NCBI GenBank assembly: GCA_934364795.1
Contig: CAKRMK010000021.1
Location: 1-51,128, forward strand
Direction of reading: 5' to 3'
Origin: an uncultured Blautia sp.
Lineage (GTDB): Bacteria; Bacillota; Clostridia; Lachnospirales; Lachnospiraceae
DNA: 51,128 nt
Position 1 is the stretch's first letter, and every line of letters begins with the position of its first letter. The notes below the pieces were generated by a model. The model ran no database searches and was not told the origin of the DNA. It worked only from the letters and a program-made list of their open reading frames with translations. This document shows positions 34,194-42,949 of the stretch, in pieces. A program made the position numbers and the translations under genes.

Positions 34194-35609
34194 ATGTATG
34201 AAAAAGTAAAGGCTTATATAAAAGAGCACAATATGATACAGGCGCAGGACGGGATTCTTGCAGGAGTTTCCGGAGGGGGAGATTCCATGGCAATGCTGGC
34301 AATTTTAAAAAGATATCAAAAAGAAGTACCTTTTTCCCTGTATGTGGTCCATGTGCATCATGGAATTCGTGGAGAAGAGGCAGACAGGGACGAAAATGTA
34401 GTAAAAGAGCTTTGCAAAAAATGGGAGCTTCCTTTTTTTCCTTATCATTATGATGTGCCAAAGCTGGCGAAAGAATGGAAAACAGGTCTTGAGGAAGCTG
34501 GAAGAAAGGTGCGGCAGGAAGCGTTTAAAAAGACACAGGAAGCTTTGCCCCAGAAAATGCAGGTAAGGATAGCCCTGGCACATAATGAAAACGATGTGGC
34601 AGAGACTCTTATTCACAATCTTTGCAGGGGAACCGGACTGAGGGGGCTGGCGTCCATACAGCCTGTAAGAGGAAATATAATCCGTCCCATTTTGTGTTTA
34701 AATAAAAAAGAAATTGTCAATTATTTATCAGAGGAGAAAATACCTTATGTGACAGACAGCACCAATCTGGAGGATGAATATACCAGAAATAGGATCCGTC
34801 ATAAAGTGCTGCCGCTTCTGGAAAAAGATATTAATGCAGCCAGTATCCATCACATGGCAGAAACAGCAGGCCTGGTAAGCCAGGCAGAAGCGTATATGGC
34901 AAAACAGGGTGCTTCTCTTGTGGAAAAATATGGAGAAAGCCGTCCGGATGGTATTTTTCTTTCTGAAAAATTCTGGCAGGAGGAGCCTGTAGTGGCATCC
35001 TATGGACTTTTTCTGGTATTTGAAAAACTGGCTGAAAAACGTAAAGATTTCACCATGACACATATAAAAAGTGTGGCAGCTTTGTGCGATCTTCAGGTTG
35101 GAAGGAAAATAAGCCTTCCCTATGGTCTTACCGCAACCAGAACCTACGGAGGAATTCTGCTTGGAAAAGCTGCATTCAGGAAAAATAAAAAAGAAACAAT
35201 CCATGAGTTTTCCACAGGGCAAAAGACTCTTTTGGTGCCAGGAACCACTTTTTTCGGGAAAAGTGCCTTTTTTGCAAAAATAATTTTAAATCAAAATCAG
35301 AAGATTGAAGAAAAAACGTATACGAAATGGCTGGATTATGATAGAATAAAACAGGAATTGTCCATTCGGACCAGGCTGCCGGGAGATTTTCTTGTTGTTG
35401 ATGCAAAGGGAAACCACAAGAAACTGAACCGATATTTTATTGATGAGAAAATTCCATCACAGGAACGGGATGAGATTCCTCTTCTGACAGCAGGCAGCGA
35501 GGTTTTATGGGTAGTGGGAGGCAGAATTAACGAGAATTATAAGATTACCCCCCGGACCAGGAGAATATTGGAAATACAATACCAAGGAGGAAAAGATAAT
35601 CATGAGTGA
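34194..35609 (+). CDS. tilS: tRNA(Ile)-lysidine synthase
   Basis: A 471-residue enzyme that converts C34 of tRNA-Ile(CAU) into lysidine so that it reads AUA. The PP-loop SGGGDS (26-31) binds ATP. VHVHHGIRGEEADRDE, HNENDVAETLIHNLCRGTGLRGLA and the RNRIRHKVLP segment are typical of TilS. The C-terminal domain (about 380-471) has SIRTRLPGDFLV and ends with a WVVGGRINENYKI strand. It overlaps hpt by 8 bp, and the tilS-hpt-ftsH order is conserved in Firmicutes. The ribosome binding site (GAGGG) is rather far from the ATG. Confidence 0.95.
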   Translation: MYEKVKAYIKEHNMIQAQDGILAGVSGGGDSMAMLAILKRYQKEVPFSLYVVHVHHGIRGEEADRDENVVKELCKKWELPFFPYHYDVPKLAKEWKTGLEEAGRKVRQEAFKKTQEALPQKMQVRIALAHNENDVAETLIHNLCRGTGLRGLASIQPVRGNIIRPILCLNKKEIVNYLSEEKIPYVTDSTNLEDEYTRNRIRHKVLPLLEKDINAASIHHMAETAGLVSQAEAYMAKQGASLVEKYGESRPDGIFLSEKFWQEEPVVASYGLFLVFEKLAEKRKDFTMTHIKSVAALCDLQVGRKISLPYGLTATRTYGGILLGKAAFRKNKKETIHEFSTGQKTLLVPGTTFFGKSAFFAKIILNQNQKIEEKTYTKWLDYDRIKQELSIRTRLPGDFLVVDAKGNHKKLNRYFIDEKIPSQERDEIPLLTAGSEVLWVVGGRINENYKITPRTRRILEIQYQGGKDNHE

Positions 35610-36129
35610 AAAAATCAGGGTTTTACTGGATGAGGAAACTGTAGAAAAGCGTATCTGCGAGATCGCAGCCCAGATCAGTGAAGAGTACAAGGGAAAAGAA
35701 ATTCATATGATCTGCGTTCTTAAGGGCGGAGTATTTTTCATGTGTGAGCTTGCCAAGAGAATCACTGTGCCGGTAACTCTTGATTTCATGTCTGTTTCCA
35801 GTTATGGAGACGACACCAAATCAAGCGGAGTTGTAAAGATCGTCAAGGATCTGGACCAGCCTCTTGAGGATAAAGAAGTTCTTGTTGTAGAGGATATCAT
35901 TGATTCCGGAAGGACTTTAAGCTATCTGCTTGATGTTCTTAAGAGACGTAATCCTAACAGTGTGAAGCTGTGCACTTTGCTGGATAAACCAGATCGCAGA
36001 GTTGTAAAGGGTGTTGATGTGGATTACTGCTGCTTCAATATTCCGGATGAATTTGTTGTGGGCTATGGACTTGACTATGCCCAGAAATACAGGAACCTGC
36101 CATACATCGGGGTGGTAGAGTTCGAATGA
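35602..36129 (+). CDS. hpt: Hypoxanthine phosphoribosyltransferase
   Basis: A 175-residue purine salvage enzyme that joins hypoxanthine or guanine to PRPP. The PRPP loop [11 protein letters not shown] lies at 95-105. The N-terminal [16 protein letters not shown] and the [16 protein letters not shown] loop are family features, and the C-terminal [24 protein letters not shown] is highly typical. AGGAGG precedes the ATG, inside the end of tilS. In Bacillus this gene is coupled with tilS and ftsH, as here. Confidence 0.96.
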   Translation: MSEKIRVLLDEETVEKRICEIAAQISEEYKGKEIHMICVLKGGVFFMCELAKRITVPVTLDFMSVSSYGDDTKSSGVVKIVKDLDQPLEDKEVLVVEDIIDSGRTLSYLLDVLKRRNPNSVKLCTLLDKPDRRVVKGVDVDYCCFNIPDEFVVGYGLDYAQKYRNLPYIGVVEFE

Positions 36130-36145
36130 AAGGAGAACCAGGCAA

Positions 36146-37996
36146 GTGAATAAGCAGTCAGGCAGAATTGGCTTGTATCTTGTTTTGATCGCAGCTTTGA
36201 TTGCGGGGTATCTGTATCTGAACAATCAGGTTCAGGCCCAGAGCGATTATACCATGGGACAGCTTGAAGAGGCATTAAAGGACGGCAAGGCATATGATGC
36301 CCGGATACATCAGAACAGTGAGGTTCCTACCGGCTCTGTGACCGTATATATCAGGGACGAAGGCCAGAAGCGGATCTATGTGTCTGATGTAAAGGAAGCC
36401 AAGGAGCTTCTTGAGGAAAATGGTCTTGATCCTGTTATAGAGGATGTACCGAAACAGAGTGTATTTTTATCTTCTGTATTTCCGGTGCTTCTCACATGTG
36501 GGCTTATTATTTTTCTCATGCTGATGATGAACAGGCAGATGTCAGGCGGCGGTGGCGGCACCAATGCCAAAATGATGAATTTTGGCAAAAGCAGGGCCAG
36601 AATGTCCATGCCGGATGACAAAAAAGTAACATTTCAGAATGTTGCAGGTCTGGAGGAAGAAAAAGAAGAACTGAAAGAGGTTGTGGATTTTCTGAAAGCA
36701 CCTCAGAAATATACCAAAGTAGGGGCCAGAATTCCAAAGGGTGTTCTTCTTGTAGGCCCTCCTGGTACAGGTAAAACTCTTCTTGCAAAAGCTGTTGCCG
36801 GGGAAGCGGGAGTTCCGTTTTTCTCTATTTCCGGTTCTGATTTTGTGGAAATGTTTGTAGGTGTAGGTGCTTCCCGTGTGAGAGATCTTTTTGAAGAGGG
36901 AAAACGTCACGCACCATGTATTATTTTTATTGATGAGATTGATGCTGTTGCAAGACAGCGTGGTACAGGAATGGGCGGCGGCCATGATGAGAGAGAGCAG
37001 ACTCTGAACCAGCTTCTTGTAGAGATGGATGGTTTCGGTGTGAATGAGGGAATCATTGTAATGGCAGCTACTAACCGTGTGGATATCCTGGATCCGGCAA
37101 TTCTCCGTCCGGGAAGATTTGACCGTAAGGTAGGCGTGGGACGCCCGGATATCAAGGGCAGAGAGGAAATTCTCCGCGTCCATGCCAAGGATAAGCCTCT
37201 TGGGGAAGACGTAGATCTGAAGCAGATTGCACAGACCACAGCAGGATTTACGGGAGCAGATCTTGAGAACCTGATGAATGAGGCTGCTATTGCAGCTGCA
37301 AGAAAGGGTCATGCATTTATCCGTCAGAAGGATATTAAGAATGCATTTATCAAGGTAGGTATCGGTGCAGAGAAGAAGAGCAAGGTAATCTCTGAAAAAG
37401 AGAAGAAGATTACTGCTTATCACGAAGCAGGCCATGCTATTTTGTTCCATGTGCTTCCAGATATGGAGCCTGTTTACACCATTTCTATTATTCCTACCGG
37501 AATGGGAGCTGCCGGTTATACCATGCCGCTTCCGGAAAATGACGAAATGTTTAATACCAAAGGAAAAATGATTCAGGACATTACCACTCTTCTTGGTGGC
37601 CGTGTGGCAGAGGAGCTGATCTTTGGTGATATTACCACAGGTGCGTCCAATGATATCAAGCGCGCTACCAGCGAGGCAAGAGCTATGGTAACCAAGTATG
37701 GTATGTCTGATAAGATTGGCCTGATCTCCTATGGTGATGATGACGATGAAGTATTTATCGGAAGAGATCTGGCGCATACAAGAGGTTACAGTGAGGATGT
37801 AGCCAAGGCTATTGATGGTGAGATCCACAGCATTATTGAAGAATGCCATGAGAATGCAAAGAATATTATTTCCCAGCATATGGATGTTCTTCATGGCTGT
37901 GCAAAGCTTCTTCTCGAGAAGGAAAAAGTCCATCGGGAAGAGTTTGAAGCACTTTTTACAATGGAAAATCCGGGTGAAAACAACGAGAGTATATAA
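36146..37996 (+). CDS. ftsH: ATP-dependent zinc metalloprotease FtsH
   Basis: A 616-residue membrane-bound AAA+ protease that degrades misfolded or regulatory membrane proteins as a hexamer. Two membrane helices (about 9-26 and 112-132) flank a short outside domain. The AAA+ domain has Walker A GPPGTGKT (about 204-211), Walker [11 protein letters not shown] and a second region of homology [20 protein letters not shown]. The zinc protease domain has HEAGH (426-430) and a further Asp in the [14 protein letters not shown] helix. A GTG start follows AAGGAG. It is last in the spoIIE-tilS-hpt-ftsH group. Confidence 0.97.
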   Translation: MNKQSGRIGLYLVLIAALIAGYLYLNNQVQAQSDYTMGQLEEALKDGKAYDARIHQNSEVPTGSVTVYIRDEGQKRIYVSDVKEAKELLEENGLDPVIEDVPKQSVFLSSVFPVLLTCGLIIFLMLMMNRQMSGGGGGTNAKMMNFGKSRARMSMPDDKKVTFQNVAGLEEEKEELKEVVDFLKAPQKYTKVGARIPKGVLLVGPPGTGKTLLAKAVAGEAGVPFFSISGSDFVEMFVGVGASRVRDLFEEGKRHAPCIIFIDEIDAVARQRGTGMGGGHDEREQTLNQLLVEMDGFGVNEGIIVMAATNRVDILDPAILRPGRFDRKVGVGRPDIKGREEILRVHAKDKPLGEDVDLKQIAQTTAGFTGADLENLMNEAAIAAARKGHAFIRQKDIKNAFIKVGIGAEKKSKVISEKEKKITAYHEAGHAILFHVLPDMEPVYTISIIPTGMGAAGYTMPLPENDEMFNTKGKMIQDITTLLGGRVAEELIFGDITTGASNDIKRATSEARAMVTKYGMSDKIGLISYGDDDDEVFIGRDLAHTRGYSEDVAKAIDGEIHSIIEECHENAKNIISQHMDVLHGCAKLLLEKEKVHREEFEALFTMENPGENNESI

Positions 37997-38134
37997 CATG
38001 CACAAAAAGTAATAATGATTTTTGTGAAGTTTGTGCACACTTTTTGGTTGCCCCATGGTACTATATACATCGTAAAAACCCCCCAATACATTATATAGTT
38101 TTTGCTACACCCCATAAGAAGAAATACCTTCTCC

Positions 38135-38166
38135 AAAAAAGACAGCTTTTACCGGCTGTCTTTTTT
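38135..38166 (+). terminator. Intrinsic terminator between ftsH and the GH13 operon
   Basis: The stem AAAAAAGACAGC / GGCTGTCTTTTTT with a 7-nt loop. A weaker 8-bp inverted repeat TGCACAAA / TTTGTGCA (38000-38037) sits nearer the ftsH stop. Confidence 0.85.
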
Positions 38167-38169
38167 ACG

Positions 38170-38258
38170 TTAGAGCATGTTCCAAAAGGGCTTTCTGTAA
38201 AATCTCCCACAAAGTGGGGCATGCAGATTGTGGGAATAATTTTTAGGGCATGCTCTAA
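38170..38258. repeat. Best-preserved copy of dispersed element family 1, 89 bp with inverted ends
   Basis: Terminal inverted repeats TTAGAGCATG (38170-38179) and CATGCTCTAA (38249-38258), with an internal CCCAC-AAA-GTGGG palindrome. There is no coding capacity. Its reverse complement aligns over most of its length with the copy behind cca (29527). It looks like a miniature mobile or REP-type element. Confidence 0.75.
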
Positions 38259-38334
38259 TGGGATAAAATAAAAACTTTGGTGAAATCGTCGGGAAGATGG
38301 AAAGAAGTTTGGAGGATAAGCCGAATTTTAGCTG

Positions 38335-38363
38335 TTGTGGAAAGGTAAATTTTCAGTTAAAAT
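38335..38363 (+). promoter_or_regulatory. Candidate promoter of the GH13-MFS operon
   Basis: TTGTGG (38335-38340), 17-nt spacer, TAAAAT (38358-38363). Confidence 0.45.
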
Positions 38364-38395
38364 AAAAAGCAGAGTGTAATATTATGTAAAAAAGG

Positions 38396-38410
38396 GTTAT
38401 TGTTCACTGG
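38396..38410 (+). repeat. Half copy of palindrome family 2
   Basis: GTTATTGTTCACTGG matches the left arm at 3053 (one change) and 16385. The right arm is absent. Confidence 0.4.
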
Positions 38411-38414
38411 AATG

Positions 38415-38468
38415 TATGTCTTAACGGCAATATATGTCATAGCGACAGCATATGTTTCAACGGCAGAG
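38415..38468 (+). repeat. Three degenerate 18-bp direct repeats upstream of the GH13 gene
   Basis: TATGT-xxx-A-xCGxCA units start at 38415, 38433 and 38451. A fourth TATGT stands at 38475, out of phase. They occupy the leader between the candidate promoter and the start codon. With the terminator and the two repeat-family copies this accounts for the 507-bp gap (37997-38503). Confidence 0.5.
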
Positions 38469-38503
38469 GGGAAATATGTGGGCAATAGCGAAAGAGGGAT
38501 ATT

Positions 38504-40645
38504 ATGGATCATAAAAATGTAGATGTAATGAAGAAAATGCAGTATATATTGAACATGCGGCCTGTTTTAAATACAGAGGCACTGTTCAGTGACGGCTCTG
38601 ACTATTACCGCAGCCCGTCCAGCCCGAAGGCAGGGGACAAGGTTCGTATCCGATTCCGTACACAGCGAAATAATGTGGATATGGTTTATCTGGTTTATGA
38701 CGGCAAGCGCCAGCAGATGGAACGCTGTGCAAAGGCTAACGGATTTGATTATTATGAGACTTCCATTATTATGGGAGAAGAGATTATACGGTATCATTTT
38801 GAGATTATTTACGGCTGGGTGACCTGTTATTACAATTATCAGGGAGTTTCCATGAATCCGGAAGAGCGTCTGGAATTTGAGATTTATCCGGATTATGATA
38901 CACCACAGTGGGCAAAGGGTGCTGTGATGTACCAGATCTTTGTAGATCGTTTTTATAATGGAGATCCTTCTAATGATGTGGAGGATAGAGAATATTTTTA
39001 TATTGGAGACACCACATCAAAGGTAAGAGACTGGGGAAAAATTCCTGCTGTTATGGGTGTAAGAGAGTTTTATGGCGGTGATCTTCAAGGAATTATGGAT
39101 AAGCTGGACTATCTTCAGGATCTGGGGGTAGATGTTATTTATCTGAATCCTATTTTTGTTTCTCCAAGTAACCATAAGTACGATATTCAGGATTATGAAT
39201 ATGTAGACCCTCATTATGGAAAAATTGTGGAAGACATGGAAGGCGGACTTCTTAATGAAGGCGACCGCGAGAATTCCCATGCTGCAAAGTTTATCAAGCG
39301 TGTGACAGACAAAAGGAATCTGGAAGCCAGCAATGAACTGTTTGCAAAGCTTGTGGAGGAAATCCACAAAAGAGGCATGAAAGTAATTCTGGATGGTGTG
39401 TTTAACCATTGTGGTTCTTTTAATAAGTGGATGGACAGAGAGCGCATCTATGAGAACCAGGAGGGATATCCAAAGGGGGCTTATATTTCAGCAGACAGCC
39501 CTTATCGGTATTATTTTAATTTTTATGATGAGAACCGCTGGCCATATAATCCTACTTATGATGGATGGTGGACTCATGATACACTTCCGAAGCTGAATTA
39601 TGAGGCTTCCAGAGATCTTTATGATAAAATTCTTGAGGTAGGAAAAAAATGGGTTTCTGCTCCTTATAATGTAGATGGCTGGAGACTGGATGTTGCGGCT
39701 GATCTTGGACACAGCAATGAGTTCAATCATCAGTTCTGGAAAGATTTCCGTAAATCTGTAAAAGAGGCAAATCCAGATGCTATTATTCTTGCAGAGCATT
39801 ATGGTAATCCGGAGAGCTGGCTGCAGGGTGATGAGTGGGATACAGTTATGAACTATGATGCTTTTATGGAGCCTCTGACCTGGTTCCTTACCGGTATGGA
39901 GAAGCACAGTGATGAGTGCAGGGATGACCTTTTTGGAAACAGTGATGCCTTTATCGGAGCTATGAAAACTCATATGAGGGCACTTCATATGTCAGCTCTT
40001 TATACCTCCATGAATGAGTTGTCAAATCATGACCATTCAAGGTTTCTGACAAGAACCAACAGAAGAGTGGGAAGGATTTCCTACGCAGGAGCAGAGGCTG
40101 CTTCCCAGAACATTAATCCAGCAGTTATGCGTGAGGGCGTTGTGGTGCAGATGACATGGCCGGGAGCACCTACTGTTTATTATGGGGATGAGGCAGGTGT
40201 GTGCGGCTTTACAGATCCGGATAACAGAAGAACTTATCCGTGGGGACATGAAGACCAGATGATGATCGCTTTTCACAGAGATATGATTCGGATTCATAAA
40301 GCATATGAATTTTTAAGTAACGGATCTTTAGTATTTTTGTGGAATGATTATCATGGACTTTGTTTTGGAAGATTTTCTCATGATGAGAGAATGATTGTGA
40401 TTCTGAATAATCGAAACGAAGACCGTGAGGTGGAGATTGAGGTATGGAAAACAGGAATCAGCAGACTTCGTGATTCTGTACTGAAGAGAATTATGCTGTC
40501 CTATCGTGATGGTTATACTACAGAAGAGTATGAATATACTGCAAAAGCAGGTGTGATCAAGGTGCCTATGCCGGCATTTGGTGCAATGGTTCTGTACCAT
40601 AAATGCGAGAATCCTACGATTTTTGTTGAGGAAAACCAGGACTAA
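38504..40645 (+). CDS. GH13 alpha-glycosidase (neopullulanase/cyclomaltodextrinase-like)
   Basis: A 713-residue intracellular glycoside hydrolase 13 enzyme without a signal peptide. An N-terminal beta domain (about 20-130) precedes the barrel. The GH13 regions are visible: VIYLNPIF, DGVFNHCG, GWRLDVAADLGH with nucleophile Asp396, IILAEHYG with acid Glu431, and LSNHDHSRF with Asp510. The MYQIFVDRFYNGD segment and the N-terminal domain suggest the neopullulanase or cyclomaltodextrinase branch that degrades maltodextrins. GAGGG lies before the ATG. An MFS transporter gene follows 70 bp later. The exact substrate cannot be fixed from motifs alone. Confidence 0.9.
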   Translation: MDHKNVDVMKKMQYILNMRPVLNTEALFSDGSDYYRSPSSPKAGDKVRIRFRTQRNNVDMVYLVYDGKRQQMERCAKANGFDYYETSIIMGEEIIRYHFEIIYGWVTCYYNYQGVSMNPEERLEFEIYPDYDTPQWAKGAVMYQIFVDRFYNGDPSNDVEDREYFYIGDTTSKVRDWGKIPAVMGVREFYGGDLQGIMDKLDYLQDLGVDVIYLNPIFVSPSNHKYDIQDYEYVDPHYGKIVEDMEGGLLNEGDRENSHAAKFIKRVTDKRNLEASNELFAKLVEEIHKRGMKVILDGVFNHCGSFNKWMDRERIYENQEGYPKGAYISADSPYRYYFNFYDENRWPYNPTYDGWWTHDTLPKLNYEASRDLYDKILEVGKKWVSAPYNVDGWRLDVAADLGHSNEFNHQFWKDFRKSVKEANPDAIILAEHYGNPESWLQGDEWDTVMNYDAFMEPLTWFLTGMEKHSDECRDDLFGNSDAFIGAMKTHMRALHMSALYTSMNELSNHDHSRFLTRTNRRVGRISYAGAEAASQNINPAVMREGVVVQMTWPGAPTVYYGDEAGVCGFTDPDNRRTYPWGHEDQMMIAFHRDMIRIHKAYEFLSNGSLVFLWNDYHGLCFGRFSHDERMIVILNNRNEDREVEIEVWKTGISRLRDSVLKRIMLSYRDGYTTEEYEYTAKAGVIKVPMPAFGAMVLYHKCENPTIFVEENQD

Positions 40646-40715
40646 ATAGAGGGGATGTGGCTGGAGTTTTTACAGGCTCTGGCGTGTGTTTGAAAACGCA
40701 GGGGGATTTAAAAAT

Positions 40716-41900
40716 ATGAAAGAGAATTATAACAGAACACTTCAGGCGTGTTTTGTTGGGTATGTAGTGCAGGCAATTGTAAATAATTTTGTGCCTCTTT
40801 TGTTTCTTACTTTTCAGGGAATTTATGGGATTTCACTGGAAAAAATCACATTACTTGTAACTTTTAACTTTGGACTGCAGTTGATTATTGATCTTGTTTC
40901 GATCAGCTTTGTGGATAAAATTGGTTATCGGGCGTCTATGATACTTGCACATGTTCTGGCAGCAGCCGGACTTATTTTGCTGACTGTTTTGCCAGAGATT
41001 ATGAGTGATCCTTTTGTGGGACTGTTCCTGGCAGTGCTGGTGTATGCAGCTGGCGGCGGGCTTCTGGAAGTCCTGGTAAGTCCGGTTGTGGAGGCATGTC
41101 CTACAGATAATAAAGAAAAGGCAATGAGTCTGTTGCATTCTTTTTACTGCTGGGGACATGTTGGTGTTGTACTTATTTCAACATTATTTTTCAGCGTGTT
41201 CGGTATTTCTAACTGGAAAATCCTGGCAGTGATCTGGGCAGTGGTTCCTATTTGTAATGCACTGGTATTTACGAAGGTTCCTATGGCGTCTCTTCTGGAG
41301 GAAGGGGAGCAGGGAATGTCTATGAAAGAACTGTTTGGAATGAAGATGTTCTGGGTTCTGATGCTTATGATGATGTGTGCAGGTGCAAGTGAGCAGGCGG
41401 TAAGTCAGTGGGCCTCTGCTCTTGCAGAGAAGGGATTTGGATTTAGCAAGACAGTAGGAGATCTGGCAGGTCCGTTATCTTTTGCTGCATTGATGGGATG
41501 TTCCAGGGCTTTTTATGGAAAGTTCGGAGATAAGATCAATCTGGAAAGATTTATGCAGTGCAGTGCTATACTTTGTATTGTATCTTATCTTATGATTGCG
41601 TTTATTCCTGTTCCGGCGCTTGGATTTCTTGGATGTGCTCTTTGTGGGCTTTCTGTAGGAATTATGTGGCCGGGAACATTTAGCATGGCGTCTGCTGCAA
41701 TGAAGAGGGGCGGAACTGCACTGTTTGCACTTCTGGCACTTGCAGGAGATCTGGGGTGTTCATCAGGACCTACCTATGTAGGCATGATTTCAAGTCAGTT
41801 TCATGATAATCTGAAAACCGGCATATTTGCGGCACTGGTATTTCCGGTTCTTCTGATTGTTGGGGTGGAACTGATATCCAAAATGAGAAAGAAAGCATAA
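40716..41900 (+). CDS. MFS transporter
   Basis: A 394-residue major facilitator superfamily carrier with about 12 hydrophobic segments. The loop between helices 2 and 3 reads FVDKIGYRASM, a variant of the family motif GxLaDrxGrR; GKFGDKINLERFM is the matching loop in the second half. The ATG at 40716 follows AGGGGG by 10 nt; an upstream in-frame GTG is less likely. It is probably co-transcribed with the GH13 gene, so a sugar or oligosaccharide is a natural guess, but the family is too diverse to name a substrate. A good terminator follows. Confidence 0.87.
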   Translation: MKENYNRTLQACFVGYVVQAIVNNFVPLLFLTFQGIYGISLEKITLLVTFNFGLQLIIDLVSISFVDKIGYRASMILAHVLAAAGLILLTVLPEIMSDPFVGLFLAVLVYAAGGGLLEVLVSPVVEACPTDNKEKAMSLLHSFYCWGHVGVVLISTLFFSVFGISNWKILAVIWAVVPICNALVFTKVPMASLLEEGEQGMSMKELFGMKMFWVLMLMMMCAGASEQAVSQWASALAEKGFGFSKTVGDLAGPLSFAALMGCSRAFYGKFGDKINLERFMQCSAILCIVSYLMIAFIPVPALGFLGCALCGLSVGIMWPGTFSMASAAMKRGGTALFALLALAGDLGCSSGPTYVGMISSQFHDNLKTGIFAALVFPVLLIVGVELISKMRKKA

Positions 41901-41903
41901 ATA

Positions 41904-41932
41904 AAAACTCCGGGGGAAACTCGGAGTTTTTT
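41904..41932. terminator. Terminator between MFS and TMEM43-like genes
   Basis: A 9-bp stem AAAACTCCG / CGGAGTTTT followed by TTTATT. It is symmetrical enough to serve both convergent genes. Confidence 0.85.
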
Positions 41933-42746
41933 ATTTAATTAGTAAAACAGCACCGCCAAGTAACAGTAAAAGTGAAAAAACAATTGAGAAAATATTAGTT
42001 CCTGTGCTGGGAACACCACCCTGCTTGATAGCAGTTTCACGATCCAGTGCATTTTCCATCAGATTATCCGTGATGCCGGATACAGCCTTAAGGGTGTGAC
42101 CATCCTGTACACCGATGGCTGTAACCATTTGTCCTGTTTCGAAGCTGGCAGCATCATAAAAATAACGATAATCGTCTTGCCTGTCATTACGCTGTGTCTG
42201 CGCCAAAGGCTCTATAAAATGCTCTTGTGATTGATTTTTGTCCGGAACATAAACATAACCAATCGCATCTAAAGCGGCTTCATCGTAATTATCCCAGGTT
42301 TTATCTAATATAATGTTATCTATAAAGTCCTGTGAAAGTGTATAAGCTCCGATTTTGCCATTGCCGGTAAAGGTTTTGTCATGATATGTAGAGTCCCATC
42401 TTAGAACACCATAGCGCTTTTCTTCTTCTGTCAGAGGTGGGGTAGGTGTTACGTTTTTTTTACGCTTCATTGTTTGCTTTGCTCGTGAAACACGAATGCT
42501 GTTAATGGATAATCCAAGTTCATCATCATAGGCTGGTTCTGTCAATTCAAAAGCGCCACATACGATCACTATTTTTCCATCGTTTGCAGGAGCAATCGCA
42601 GATTCTCCCACATAGACTGCCTCCTTCAAGGCAGCTTTTGTTTTCGGCGTATCTACAAAAATCATCTTTAAAGAGGATACCATAAAATAAATCCCAATTA
42701 AAATAATAAAAATGCCTGCTATTTTCTTCAGAATTTTTATAAACAT
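41931..42746 (-). CDS. TMEM43-like membrane protein
   Basis: A 271-residue protein resembling the TMEM43 family (found in eukaryotic inner nuclear and ER membranes and in some bacteria). It has an N-terminal membrane helix (about 7-29), a large external or luminal-like domain (about 30-245) and a C-terminal helix (about 250-269; FSIVFSLLLLLGGAVLLI). The family-like stretch VYVGESAIAPANDGKIVIVCGAFELTEPAYDDELG is present near the N-terminus. The start at 42746 follows AAGGAAGG at good spacing. The promoter carries the 21-bp motif shared with the zinc-ribbon gene. Bacterial TMEM43 proteins have no defined role; linkage here points to membrane or envelope sensing. Confidence 0.75.
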   Translation of the reverse strand: MFIKILKKIAGIFIILIGIYFMVSSLKMIFVDTPKTKAALKEAVYVGESAIAPANDGKIVIVCGAFELTEPAYDDELGLSINSIRVSRAKQTMKRKKNVTPTPPLTEEEKRYGVLRWDSTYHDKTFTGNGKIGAYTLSQDFIDNIILDKTWDNYDEAALDAIGYVYVPDKNQSQEHFIEPLAQTQRNDRQDDYRYFYDAASFETGQMVTAIGVQDGHTLKAVSGITDNLMENALDRETAIKQGGVPSTGTNIFSIVFSLLLLLGGAVLLIK

Positions 42747-42796
42747 TTTACCCACCTTCCTTTCTGACCTTTTGACACTGGTATCATTATGATTAT

Positions 42797-42802
42797 ATTA
42801 TG
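42797..42802 (-). promoter_or_regulatory. -10 box of the TMEM43-like gene
   Basis: CATAAT on the minus strand, exactly 20 nt downstream of the shared operator motif. No -35 consensus is present, as expected for an activated promoter. Confidence 0.55.
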
Positions 42803-42822
42803 GCATATCTGATGTTATCTGC

Positions 42823-42843
42823 CACTAGCATTTGCGATAGTGA
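42823..42843 (-). promoter_or_regulatory. Shared 21-bp operator motif, copy 1
   Basis: On the minus strand it reads TCACTATC, then GCAAATGC, then TAGTG: an imperfect palindrome with CACTA / TAGTG arms. It matches the copy at 46567-46587 at 17 of 21 positions, at the same distance to a -10 box. Confidence 0.7.
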
Positions 42844-42891
42844 CAGGGGCAAAAATCCGTGTTATCTATAGGATTCAGACAGAATTTATAG

Positions 42892-42897
42892 TATAAT
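42892..42897 (+). promoter_or_regulatory. -10 box of the sensor operon
   Basis: Perfect TATAAT 53 bp before the 7TM sensor start. No -35 is recognisable at 17 nt. Confidence 0.4.
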
Positions 42898-42949
42898 AAA
42901 TTACATAACAGATATGTGCAGTGTGGCTGGACAGGGAAGGAAATAAAGG

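Noticed and set aside
36542..38086. 514-codon open frame opposite ftsH
   Set aside because: Antisense to a fully conserved FtsH; the translation is Cys/His/Ser-rich noise without domains.
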